Positions 1-9,617 of a DNA stretch of 64,000 nt are shown here, piece after piece. The stretch is from Thinopyrum elongatum. Lineage: Eukaryota > Streptophyta > Magnoliopsida > Poales > Poaceae. The notes below the pieces were generated by a model, which saw only the letters and a program-made list of their open reading frames with translations, was not told the origin of the DNA and searched no databases. A program made the position numbers and the translations under genes. The stretch's first letter is position 1. Each line of letters opens with the position of its first letter. The stretch is from the NCBI GenBank assembly GCA_011799875.1, contig CM022297.1, positions 74,652,488 through 74,716,487 of the forward strand, read 5' to 3'.

Positions 1-820
1 GAGGCCTGCGCCACGGTGACCACGCTCTCCCTCGTCGGCAACCGCCGCCTCCGCAAGCTTGCGCTCCGGTGCTGCCACAACCTGACCGTCGTGGCCGTCA
101 ATGGCAAGCTCGACTCCCTGGAGTACCGCGGTGCGGTGCCCGGCGCGTCTCTCCTGTCCCTTCGCCGTGCCGACCGATCGAGTTTCACGTCGTGCAATAT
201 CGATATCTGTGGCGAGGAGGTCTCGTCGGCGAAGGAGCTCACTAAACTCGGAGAGTTTCTGCAGCTAGTTGCGTCCACCAATCACCTGCACCTGCGGTCC
301 GCGCGTCTAGGCTCCGGCATACAACTCGGCGCCATGGCGAGGTTACCGGCGTTCACCAACCTTGTGGACCTCAAGCTAACCGGGCGCCTCCCGCACGACG
401 ACGGTGACGCCGCCATCGCCGCCTTGAGCAGGATCCTACGGCACGCGCCGAGCCTGGAGGTGCTCACGCTGGCCTTCGACACGGGCCCCGGCGACGAGGA
501 GTTGCGCGCCACCAGCGAAAGCTGGGAAGACTGCAAGGAGGGGGAGCTCACGAACGCGCACCAGCTCAGGTACAATGAGCAGGAGGTCCTCCTGCCCACG
601 CCGACGGTGACCATCCGCTGCCTCACGAAGCGGGTGAGGGAGATCGTCGGCCGCAGGGAGGGCGCAGAGGACGCTGGTCAAGTTCTTGCTCCGAAATGCT
701 CCGGTTCTCGCCAAGCTCTACTGCGGATTTGCTCCAGGGCCACTGTGGATTCAAACCAAGCTGAGAGACAAGATCCAAGGTTGGGCGATGAACAAGCCGG
801 AAAATTGCATCTTCGACTAA
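1..820 (+). pseudogene. F-box/LRR (FBD-type) protein, 3' part, frameshifted
   Basis: This is the C-terminal part of a plant F-box/leucine-rich-repeat protein; the family acts as SCF ubiquitin-ligase substrate receptors. The frame is open from base 1, so the 5' part lies outside the window. Leucine-rich segments such as LVDLKLTGRLP and LEVLTLAFDTG are visible. Near 640-660 the frame changes. The first frame runs on to 861 in meaningless sequence. The frame one base later gives a typical family C-terminus (LVKFLLRNAPVLAKLYCGF, ending NKPENCIFD) with its stop at 818-820. The shift is either an inactivating indel or an assembly error. Family assignment is fairly secure; the pseudogene status rests on the single frameshift. 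Confidence 0.7.
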
Positions 821-1689
821 TTCAGATTGTAGAGGCTACTGTAATGCAAGTTGATTTTTAGCTTAGATATCTGCTTTTTTTTTTTTGAGAATTAGATTAG
901 TTATCTAGCTCATGCACTGCCTTATTTTTTTCCGCATTGTGACACATAAAATAATTATTCTGCAATGAAAGATACGCAAATTTTACTTTTATTATAGAAA
1001 ATTAGTCTTTATCCTCTAGCAGCTTGGATCTTGTGAAAGTTTGTTCTTATCCCCTAACTGGGATCTTGTGACAATATTTCGCTACCGGAAAAATGGGCTT
1101 TCCCGAGTGTCTGCATCTTTACTGAGGGTGAAACATCGGGAGCTTGGCAAAAGCCACTTAAATTTACTTGCGCGGATGTGAGGATCATGATAATTATCAT
1201 TGCAATATATTTTAGTGATATTTGAATGTATAAATATTAATATTTGAATTAGTAATATGTGAAGTAAACTAAAAATGTATATTGTCTACGGATTTGCTAA
1301 TTCTCATCAAAGTTCTACTCCGGTCGGTCGATTTTCATGTGCCAAGATTTGTGTTTCTGTGCGGAACTAGCCTGGGTTGTCTCATGTTTACGTTGATGGT
1401 TGGCAAAGGTTTCCGCAGGCGTTGTGTGTTTCATGTTTTGGGATTTTTTTGGGGTTTTCAAGTCAAGTGTTGAACCATACCTTTTCAATCGGGTGGCTAC
1501 ATATGTCGTCATGTTGTTTGAGCTTCGATGAGTAGTTAGAGAATGGTGGAAAATAGACAAAGGTGTTTCTCAATAGAAAAGAATAGACAAATGTGAAAAA
1601 AACTAAATGCATTAAAAGCGTTGTAAATGTAGATGAAGAAACTAGATGAAAGAGTGATAGTACTACATCATTCAGGAGTGCCTTATTTT
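821..1689. other. AT-rich intergenic DNA
   Basis: No gene is visible. A short imperfect direct duplication lies at about 1008-1075 (the phrase GGATCTTGTGA occurs twice). The stretch at 1084-1145 resembles CACTA-type subterminal sequence but is too short to assign. Confidence 0.4.
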
Positions 1690-2410
1690 GGGTTTTAATT
1701 CAAAAAATGGCACACCCATCGCATGCGAGCAATTGCACCTATTGCGACCCACATATAACTATATACATGTCACAATCACACGCAATTGTAGGGGGTACAA
1801 CGTGCTTGGAGAAAGGGCTGCATGGTCCCCAATGCGGTGTAACTAGGGTAGAAGAGGGTTTGTTGGTCAGTTGCATGTCCATCACTAAACTCACAACTAT
1901 AAGTATTACAACCCAACTGCAACTGCATGACCGCCAATATGATTACAACTAGGTTGGTAGAAGGTTGTTGCCTAGTTACATGTCTACCACTTGGCATGCA
2001 ACTGCAAGGGTTGCAACCCGGTTGTAAGTGCATGTCCGCCAAGACGGCTACAACTGGGTCGGCAGAGGGCGTTCTTGGCCAGTTGCATGTCCACACTTAG
2101 ATTTGCAACTGCAAGTGTTTGTATCTGAGTGCAACTACATTGCCCATGGCTCCTGACGTGACTGCATCTAGGGGTGGGAGGAGGGGTCGCACCCAGTTGT
2201 ATATATCTATCATTAGACATACAATTGCAAGTGCTGGAACCCGACTACAAACTGCATGGTCCATGATGTGTCTGCAATTGGGCAAGAAGGGGGTTACCGG
2301 TCAGTTGCATGCCCACCATTATGATGCAATTGCAAGCATTGCAAAACGAGTGCAACTGGCCCACTACGCGGTTGCAACTAGGGGGTTATCGGTCAGTTGC
2401 ATGTCCATAA
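1690..2410. repeat. Degenerate ~105-bp minisatellite
   Basis: The phrase AGTTGCATGTCC, or a close variant, recurs at about 1869, 1974, 2081, 2195, 2303 and 2395. The spacings are 105, 107, 114, 108 and 92 bases. Between these anchors each unit carries the same themes: TGCAACTGCAAG, then a GGGT/GGTAGAGGG block. Further decayed units start near 1690. The short open frames here on both strands are by-products of the repeat. Confidence 0.75.
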
Positions 2411-2890
2411 AAATGATTCTTCTTTGTGCATTCTTTCATTTCCATTTTTTGTCTTTTTATGTTGCCAACCAGATTTTTGTTCTAATTTTATTTTCTTCAC
2501 TTACATGTACAACACAAGGCAACAAATACAATGAATAAAAAGCTAATCCTAGAAGTTCCTAACAAAGCAATAACCACAAAACAATCGAACCCACTAAAGG
2601 CCCCACCCAACAAACATATGATGTCACCTTAGATGTGACATAATATATCACTACTAATTATTTTTACACCCTATTATATATTGTATAATTGAAAATATTT
2701 ATCGAACACAAGTAGCATAACATAGCAAAGTTTTTTCCCCATGCATATTAAAGTGAGCCTTTTATGAGGTGGTATGTATGGTGAGGTCGGATCTATACAT
2801 GTTGAGCGAATTAGAAGTTATGCCTAAAATTTGTGCCCCATGTCCATCTTGTAACCAGAGGTTACGTCCCACTGTAAATTGTAAGACATA
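2411..2890. other. AT-rich intergenic DNA
   Basis: I see no gene, recognisable repeat or element boundary in this stretch. Confidence 0.4.
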
Positions 2891-3423
2891 TACTCCTTCA
2901 GTTTCTATGAATATGACATAATTTTTCATTTGTTAACCCCATGGAGAGTCCTCGAGCGACCGAACTTACTCATGCTACCCCTGAAAAATCTCACCTAGCA
3001 TTTTTTTTTGCGGGAACACCTAACATTAGATAATGATATCCTAGGGGAGACTTGTATAGGATATGGCATTAGATGAGATCTTAGGATCAACACCAAAATT
3101 TCATATTTAGACAATCCAAAAAATTCTGATTTTTTTGGCAACATACTCGCGAGGTATGTTTACAACTCTAAAAAAAAATCAGCTCCAAACTCGGTCTACA
3201 GTAAGAGATTCAAAAAAGACAAATTTGACTATGAATAGTGTCAGCTTGGGGTGCATAGTATTTGACACTATTCACATCTGATTTTGTCTTTTTTGGTTCT
3301 CTAAGGGACGAGAGATTAGGGGTAGTTTGGGGAGAAAGGGGTCTACGTTGCACCATGCACTTTGTTCAAACAGAAAAATCAGAGAGAGAAATTTATGTCC
3401 TACTTATGAGAACGGAGGGAGTA
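2891..3423. mobile_element. Stowaway-like (Tc1/mariner) MITE, composite
   Basis: The left end starts TACTCCTTCAGTTTCTATG. The right end, reverse-complemented, starts TACTCCCTCCGTTCTCATA. The termini are imperfect inverted repeats of about 30 bases ending in GACATAA, flanked by TA as expected for Stowaway target duplications. At about 530 bp it is longer than usual, and a separate hairpin lies inside (3205-3300), so it is probably a MITE hit by a second MITE. Confidence 0.6.
3205..3300. repeat. Inverted repeat (hairpin) inside the Stowaway-like element
   Basis: A left arm around AGATTCAAAAAAGACAAA...GAATAGTGTCA faces a right arm TGACACTATTC...TTTTGTCTTTTTTGG, pairing over about 35 bases with a few mismatches. 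It is probably the core of a nested foldback MITE whose outer ends I could not fix. Confidence 0.55.
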
Positions 3424-4059
3424 AATGCGGAACTCACACCGTTGTTAGGTACTTTGTGTAAACACCTCGGCACTTTATTCCTAATAATACAATCATACCA
3501 TACATCATATTCTCATGAATATTATGAGAAGTTCCTAGAGACAGAAGTACCTAATAATTTAAGAGTTGTGGTTGTAACGGTGGTAGGAATGTCCTCATGA
3601 GAATCTGTGTTATACATTTTCTTAAGTGTTGTGAACGCCCCTGCAATCTCTTGCTGGACATGAGCTCTACTAAATCCTAAGAGCCTTCATCTCTCTCTCT
3701 CTCTCCCTCCCTCTATCTATCTACCTACATATATCTTTATTTTAGAGAAAAGACAGTAGCCCGACTTTATAAATTTTAGAGATCCGTGCTGCTCTTTTGT
3801 TGTTGTCAAAATTTATCTTGTTTCATTCTTTTTTCTTGTTTCAAAGTATACCATCATTATTGTGTACCATCAAAAAAGATTAATGCACATTTTTTGATCA
3901 GGTTTGCTGATACACAATGAAACATTATGATACACTTTGGAATGAGAGAAAATGGCTAATGTAACACTTTGAAGCAAGACAAGATTTGAAAATAGTAGAA
4001 AAAAGTAGCACAAATTTCAAAGCAACCATGGACGGTGGATCCATGCACGTTGTCTAGTT
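3424..4059. other. Intergenic DNA with a CT/CTAT microsatellite
   Basis: No gene is visible. A pyrimidine simple repeat, (CT)n grading into CCCT and CTAT units, lies at about 3689-3735. The stretch is downstream of the F-box pseudogene on the minus strand. Confidence 0.5.
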
Positions 4060-4680
4060 TCATCTTGCAAGAGACAAAACTTGAATCCTTGTTGCATCTT
4101 TTGAGTTCTTCCTCCTTCTCTCGGATGAACTAGCAATCCATTTCTCAATTTTGTGATTCATGTGCTCACATATTCTCTCGCTTCCAGCGTCGACGCACAT
4201 TGTTTCCAAAACCTTGGCATTTTCGACGAAGAATTTGATGAGCCTGACTCCAAAGCTGTTCGTCTTCTCCCGCTGAAATTGCAAGCCGACTCTTTTTAAG
4301 CTCCTCCGCAAGCATTCGAACGAGCGGCCACGCAGGCCAGGCAGATCAGAAACCCCATCGTAGTTAACACCGTCATCCTCGTCTACGGCCACCATCGAAT
4401 GTGATCTGCGACGCTTGGAACGACGGACGGACTCTTGGAACTGGGATGGGTATATTCTTTTTAGGAAATCGAACCCGTAATAGATGCTCTTGTTCGTGTC
4501 TTCATGCGCCGTGCTGAGCTCACGGTTTTGGGTACCGCCCGATAAAAACGGTTACCGGGCGGATACCGTGTTTCTCGCTGCCCCACGAGAAAGATGGATC
4601 CCGAGCAAAAAATTCCGAATTTTTTGAATTTTTACGTCCAATATATAGTAATATGTAGTAGCATCTCAATAATTTGACAA

Positions 4681-4766
4681 GCTTAGCTGTGGCGTGGTGG
4701 TAACGTTGTACTTCCCTCACCGAGGCGACGCAGGTTCGATTCCCCTTACTTGCAAAACCATTTTTT
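4681..4766 (+). other. tRNA-like Pol III module with T-run, left copy
   Basis: A box-A-like TGGCGTGGTGG lies at 4690-4700. A perfect box-B match GGTTCGATTCC lies at 4733-4743, at tRNA-like spacing. A run of six T follows at 4761-4766, as for a Pol III terminator. The acceptor and T stems do not pair well, so it is not a working tRNA gene; a SINE head or decayed tRNA is more likely. Confidence 0.5.
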
Positions 4767-4792
4767 GTTTATTTTTCAAAATATTTACGTGA

Positions 4793-4873
4793 AAAAAGAA
4801 GTACCAGCCAAGAGTCGAACTCGAGACCTCTTTGTTTATCGCGTGTTAATGTTCCACTGAGATAACATCACCT
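4793..4873 (-). other. tRNA-like Pol III module with T-run, right copy
   Basis: On the minus strand, box-A-like TATCTCAGTGG (4854-4864) and box-B-like GAGTTCGACTC (4812-4822) are spaced as in tRNAs. A six-T run follows (4793-4798 as A on the plus strand). The T stem pairs over five positions and the acceptor partly. The phrase TAACACGCGA resembles the anticodon arm of tRNA-Val(AAC), from memory. The D arm is poor, so function as a tRNA is unlikely. Confidence 0.5.
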
Positions 4874-6172
4874 CTTGGTTCAATACAAGTTTAAGTATTA
4901 TCTATATCTAGTCTAAAAGAATTTGAATTCAAAATTCAAAAATAAATTTCGTCCGAAATATATTCGGTATTTCTCGGTAACCGTGGTAACCGAGAATCTC
5001 GCCCCCCCACGAGAAAATCCGTCCATTCGGAATCCAAAACCTTGGCTGAGCTTGATCTGGAGGTCGCGCAGCAACGGGCTGCAGCGGAGTAGGTTTGCGA
5101 TCACCACCGCCGCCGTCTTGCCAATAGGCGTGTACACTCCCACGAGCTCTAGGTGCTCGAGGTTGTGGAGCTCCGGCAGGAGCTTGACTTTTCTTGTCTC
5201 GTTGGTGATGGCGATCTCCTCCAGATGGCGCACCCTCAACTTCATCTCCTTGGCGTGGCTGAAACCTTGGACTGTTCCCCAGAAGCTCCGGCGGGCCGTT
5301 TGTGGGTCCCTGTGTCGTGTGTAGCCGTGTTCAAGGAGAGTCAGTTCTGCCCGAGCCAATTGCGGCGGCGGCGGTCTCAGCGAGATATGTCGGACGACCC
5401 CTTGGTATCGGAAGTGGCGCAACATCGGCGCGTAGATCTCCACGGTGCCCTCCTCCTTCAAGGAGCACTTGTCCAGCACGAGTGCGGTGGCCGCCGGGAA
5501 GCTGAGGAAGCGGAGCTCGCCTTTTTCCGGCGGCGGTGGCGAGATGCCTTCAGTGTTGTTCGACCGGGCTTCCTCCTCGAGCTCGAGGAGTATGGCCTCA
5601 AGATGGATGAATGCTAGCAATGGCGCGGCGTCGACGATGCGCTGGAGTTCCTTAAGGGGCACATTGCAGTGTCGCAGCCGGAGCGACGTCAGCCGAGGGA
5701 AGGACGTACGGGCGGCGAGCGGCTTGAGGCTGCTGCAGTTGGTGAGCTCCAGCACGCGGAGGGTCTCTGAGGGCAGGGAGCCGAGGCCGAGCGGGTAGAT
5801 CCCAAGCCCATGAATGTTCGCGAAGGCCTCATACTTGCTGCTCTCGAAGGACATGGGCTTCCCGTCGACGGAGTCCACTGCAGCGATCCGGAGCTCCTCA
5901 ACGCTGCGCGCTGCCGGGTGGGAGAGCAAGCCGGCGAGCACCTCTTGGTGTTTGTAGTCCATGTCGCGGTGCAGGAAATTGTGGATCTTGCGGGCGTCGT
6001 TGGCCTCCACGCGGATGGTGAGCGTCCTGATAGGAGGGCTCTCGCCGTCGGCGTCAGCGGCCTTGTCGGCGGCGTCGAGTGCCTCGTGGGCGGCGGAGAC
6101 GAAGGCGTCGCGCCTGGCGTAGAAGCGACGGCAGGCTTCGGCGCTGTAGAGGGCGTGGGGGTCGTCGTCCTC

Positions 6173-6430
6173 TGTTAGCGAACCGTATTAGTGTGCTGGG
6201 CCGGGCCATATGCTATTGGGCTTGGGCTGCACGGAGGCCTGTCAAGGAAGCAACTACATATACGAGGCAATCGTCAACAGACAAGTCGGCTTGGAACAGG
6301 ACGGCTTTGGCCTCCTCTGCTTCTGTCTTCCTCTTCCTCTGGTGTTCCTCTTCTTCCCTGTATTGGTAGAGCTTGAGGAATCCATGGCTGTAATCTCCAT
6401 TGGTGAGGAATAGAGAGTGTGTTGCTAACA
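6173..6430 (+). repeat. 5' LTR of the small LTR element (258 bp)
   Basis: It starts TGTTAGCGAACC and ends GTGTTGCTAACA. Compared by eye with the 3' LTR (hAT insert removed) there are three substitutions and one single-base indel, about 1% divergence, so the insertion is young. Confidence 0.9.
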
Positions 6431-6532
6431 TTTGGTAATCAGAGCCAATCGTCCTCCACGCAAATCCACACAAATTCCCAAATTCGAGCCCAACAATTTT
6501 TTCCCCACATCGGAGAGCTTCGATCTCCTGCC

Positions 6533-9508
6533 ATGTCGCGCGGTTCAGCTTGGGCTGCGCGCCATGATCAAGCAATCGCGTCGGCGGAGGAACCGCAGCA
6601 GCGAAGCCTCCCCAAGTGGGAGGACAAGCGGGCACGGCGTTGCTCCGAGTTTGGCACCCGTATTGCAGCCATCACGGCGCAGGTCGCTTCCGAGGTGTCG
6701 GCGGCGGTAGCATCGGAGGTGTCGGCTGCCATTACCGCAGCGCTACAGGCTGCACGCGCGGGGCACCACGAGTACCTCGACCTTGAGTCGACGACCACAT
6801 CGACCCCAACTGCTTCGGTGACGGTCCACCTCGCCTCTCCCGCCGCAGCATCAACTTCGTCTGAGGACATAGTCGGTGTCGTCACCGAATGTTGCTGCAT
6901 CGACTCCGTGCCCGCAGCCACGACCTCGACTCTGACCTCCACATTGGACATCTCGGGCGCCTGTTCAGCAATGAACTCACTCGCCCCCTCTGCAACCAGT
7001 GGTTGCTCCACCGTGGTGCACACCACGTGTTCGACGCGATGCCCAAGCCACACCGTCGCCATGTCGGTGTCAGCGACAGCTCCTGCCGCAACATCAGCTT
7101 TGTCCCAGGTCACCGTCGATGTCGTTCCCGAGCTCTACTGCCTTGACCTCGAACCATCGGATGTCGTCGAGCTTGTCACAACGCCGCCCAAGTGTTCGAC
7201 AGAAGGTATGAATGACGACCCCTTGGTCATGCCTGAGCAGCAGGACCACTCCAAGGAATATGATAATTCAGTACAAGATTCGAACATTCCCTGTGTGCTT
7301 TATGTCATCAACGTTTGTGAGTTTCCTGCATCTCTCACCCACCAGCTCCTTCGTTGTGAATTGTCCAAATTTGTTATTGCCTTGATTTGCTTGCCATTAT
7401 TGCCTTGGGATGGGAAGTATATGCGGCTGCCACCTGATCCTCTGTATGGGCAGAAGAGCAAGACTAGATTCCTGAAACATGATACAAGTGGTTGTTTCCT
7501 GTTGGGGCAGAGCGGCAATAGTAGTGATTTGATTCATGTTCATGCAGCAAATGAATTTGAAGCACTGTTTGTTATTGGCCATATTAGTGCTCAGCAATAT
7601 TTGGGTCAGTGGAGAGTTTTCAAGTCTCAAAGAAGGCTCCACAAGGTATTATTTGTAGCAGATCACCCCATTTCCAATATGAATTACAAGTTACCACAAT
7701 GGCCGTGGGATGTAGGAGATTGGAGTTTTGGTTGTTCCAGATCCTACCTGTTAACTACAGGATGGGGTAAGTGGCCACGCAGAAATGGAATTGACACAAG
7801 TAGCAAGCTAGTTGTTACAGCTCATGTTGTCAAGGGTTCGACAGGCTTACTTACCGGTATCCGGTACAGTTCTGAGGAATTATTGGCATTGCCGTGGGAT
7901 CCTGAACAGCGAGCAATTAATTCAACCGCGATTATCCGTGCTCGAGGCAGCAGTTTCATCCATCAGCTGGGTCTTAATTCCTCATGTAAACACCAACAGC
8001 GACAAGTTTGTACAACTAGTAGTGAGCTAGTAACAAGTCATGGATTATTAGCATGGGTCGCATGCTTTCTTGATGCTTGTGAAATATTGGGTCCTCATTT
8101 TGATGCTCTTGCACTGCTAACAATTGGACCTCGGTTGAAATACGTATGCACGAGAGACCAATGGAAGATTGCTTCGTCTCTGTTGGGTTATAATCATTGT
8201 CAGTGGCAGCCTGTTCCTTGGTCACCATTCCTCTTAATTCTAACTGAAATGCAGCCGATCAACGTACTTGACTGTCGCCAACAAGAGCAGTTGAAGCATG
8301 ATAGAGACTATTGTACTTTTCTTGTGTTCTGGTTACCTTGGGCGCTACCGATGCGAGAAGGGGATTCCTTGCAATTTCTTTGGTTTGTGGTTGCTCTGGT
8401 GCATTTCGCGGAGTGGTATTCTAGCTTGTACCCTTACAAATTATGGAATCGAAGTTATTTTTGGTCTGGTATTCTAGTGTCGACACTCGCAACTAATACA
8501 CCGGCGGCATCAGCGACGCTCGAGTCTGACTTCTTCGCGCCGCCGCCAACGACTAGCTCTGCTGTGTCTCTCGACAAACCTAACAACAAGCATCTACTGC
8601 TCCTGTACCGGTTCAACTGTGTTGGCCCTTTCTGTCAGCAATACATGGAACACCATGTTGCTTTGGCTTCTGCATACCCTCCAATTTGTTCTGAACAAGT
8701 AGCCATCGAGGACGGTCTCTTTGGATCTTCCAGTCGTGTTCAAAGGATTTTTCAACCACGAAATTTGGAAGCATCCGAGTACTTGTCGCTGGCAGCAGAT
8801 TTAGTTCCTGACCACTGTGCACCTGTAACTGTTGGAATGGTTTTTTCATATGGTTCTATTTCTCCATGGAAATTTGCATGTTCCAGCTGGATTGACATTT
8901 TGAGGGCGATTCAGAGCACATCCGCCCATTGGTCATGCATCTTGTGGGCGCATATTCATACAACAAATTCAGTTATGGACAAAAATAGTCCCTCCCTAGT
9001 GGATTACTTGCTGCAATATTGTGATGCTAGACAGATTTGCTTTGGTGGTTATGCTTCCTATTCCTGTGAGATGTTCGCAATTGGAAGTCGCAAGCTCATG
9101 GCAATTTTGTTTTATAATGTGCATCTGCTATCAAGGTTGTTAGATGTTCAATTGCTCTCGAAACTTGTTAGACCCATCAACCAAGGTGGTGCATCCAGTG
9201 AATTCTTCCCTTCTTTAGTCTCAACGGTACTACTTAGTGAAGTATTACAGTTATCATGGGATCCTGGTGGTCAAATTATCTTTGGGCTTTTCACACAAGC
9301 GGGATCAATAGGACGAAGGAATGCTGCAGCTCCAACCTACTGCTGCGACCAGGACCTCGACCAGGCTTACTACTTAAACCAAGTCCATGTTAACCAACAC
9401 TACTACCTCAACGCTTTCTGTGACCAAGTGAACATCAACGACAACTACTTCCTTGAGCAAGTCGGCGTCATCTGCTACCTTAACCTCGCCAAGTTCCGCC
9501 TCGACTAG
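6533..9508 (+). CDS. Large ORF of the small LTR element, no pol domains
   Basis: The frame is open from before 6419; the first internal ATG in a sensible place is at 6533 (MSRGSAWAARHDQAI), giving about 991 aa. The N-terminus has a charged stretch (SLPKWEDKRARR) and an alanine/valine-rich, coiled-coil-like segment (QVASEVSAAVASEVSAAI) of the kind seen at the start of grass copia gag proteins. A Ser/Thr/Ala-rich region follows. The remaining ~700 residues are rich in W, C, H and Y and match no family I recognise. A W-D-P motif recurs (ALPWDPEQR, LSWDPGG, and VPWDPGG just after the stop). I see no zinc knuckle, DSGA protease, DDE or YVDD motif. Function is unknown. It could be a packaging-competent gag-like protein, or captured sequence that has stayed open because the insertion is recent. 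Confidence 0.6.
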   Translation: MSRGSAWAARHDQAIASAEEPQQRSLPKWEDKRARRCSEFGTRIAAITAQVASEVSAAVASEVSAAITAALQAARAGHHEYLDLESTTTSTPTASVTVHLASPAAASTSSEDIVGVVTECCCIDSVPAATTSTLTSTLDISGACSAMNSLAPSATSGCSTVVHTTCSTRCPSHTVAMSVSATAPAATSALSQVTVDVVPELYCLDLEPSDVVELVTTPPKCSTEGMNDDPLVMPEQQDHSKEYDNSVQDSNIPCVLYVINVCEFPASLTHQLLRCELSKFVIALICLPLLPWDGKYMRLPPDPLYGQKSKTRFLKHDTSGCFLLGQSGNSSDLIHVHAANEFEALFVIGHISAQQYLGQWRVFKSQRRLHKVLFVADHPISNMNYKLPQWPWDVGDWSFGCSRSYLLTTGWGKWPRRNGIDTSSKLVVTAHVVKGSTGLLTGIRYSSEELLALPWDPEQRAINSTAIIRARGSSFIHQLGLNSSCKHQQRQVCTTSSELVTSHGLLAWVACFLDACEILGPHFDALALLTIGPRLKYVCTRDQWKIASSLLGYNHCQWQPVPWSPFLLILTEMQPINVLDCRQQEQLKHDRDYCTFLVFWLPWALPMREGDSLQFLWFVVALVHFAEWYSSLYPYKLWNRSYFWSGILVSTLATNTPAASATLESDFFAPPPTTSSAVSLDKPNNKHLLLLYRFNCVGPFCQQYMEHHVALASAYPPICSEQVAIEDGLFGSSSRVQRIFQPRNLEASEYLSLAADLVPDHCAPVTVGMVFSYGSISPWKFACSSWIDILRAIQSTSAHWSCILWAHIHTTNSVMDKNSPSLVDYLLQYCDARQICFGGYASYSCEMFAIGSRKLMAILFYNVHLLSRLLDVQLLSKLVRPINQGGASSEFFPSLVSTVLLSEVLQLSWDPGGQIIFGLFTQAGSIGRRNAAAPTYCCDQDLDQAYYLNQVHVNQHYYLNAFCDQVNINDNYFLEQVGVICYLNLAKFRLD

Positions 9509-9617
9509 GGCACCCACCGCAACCTCAACAAAGTCATGAAGCATTAGGTACCGTGGGATCCAGGAGGTTCGCCATGGCATCAGCTTGAGGGCAAGCTGAA
9601 TTTTAAGGAGTGGGGAA

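Larger units (their letters stand above)
4521..5044. mobile_element. Non-autonomous hAT element, 524 bp
   Basis: The 8-bp target duplication GCTGAGCT lies at 4513-4520 and 5045-5052. The terminal inverted repeats are CACGGTTTTGG (left) and CAAGGTTTTGG (right, reverse-complemented), one mismatch in eleven. An 8-bp duplication and a CA-starting terminus fit the hAT superfamily. Subterminal CGGTTACCG and TTTCTCG...CACGAGAAA motifs occur at both ends. No transposase is present. Two tRNA-like modules lie inside, facing each other. Reading in from the F-box gene, it supplies a chimeric C-terminus (stop at 4913). Confidence 0.85.

Noticed and set aside
1776..2285. Overlapping minus-strand frames of 60-106 codons
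   Set aside because: Generated by the ~105-bp minisatellite; no conservation or coding character.
4681..4750. A functional tRNA gene
   Set aside because: Box A and B are present, but the acceptor and T stems do not pair and there is no sound anticodon arm.
4913..5044. Apparent C-terminus of the F-box protein (GFSRGGARFSVTTVTEK...)
   Set aside because: It is encoded by the inserted hAT element, not by the gene.
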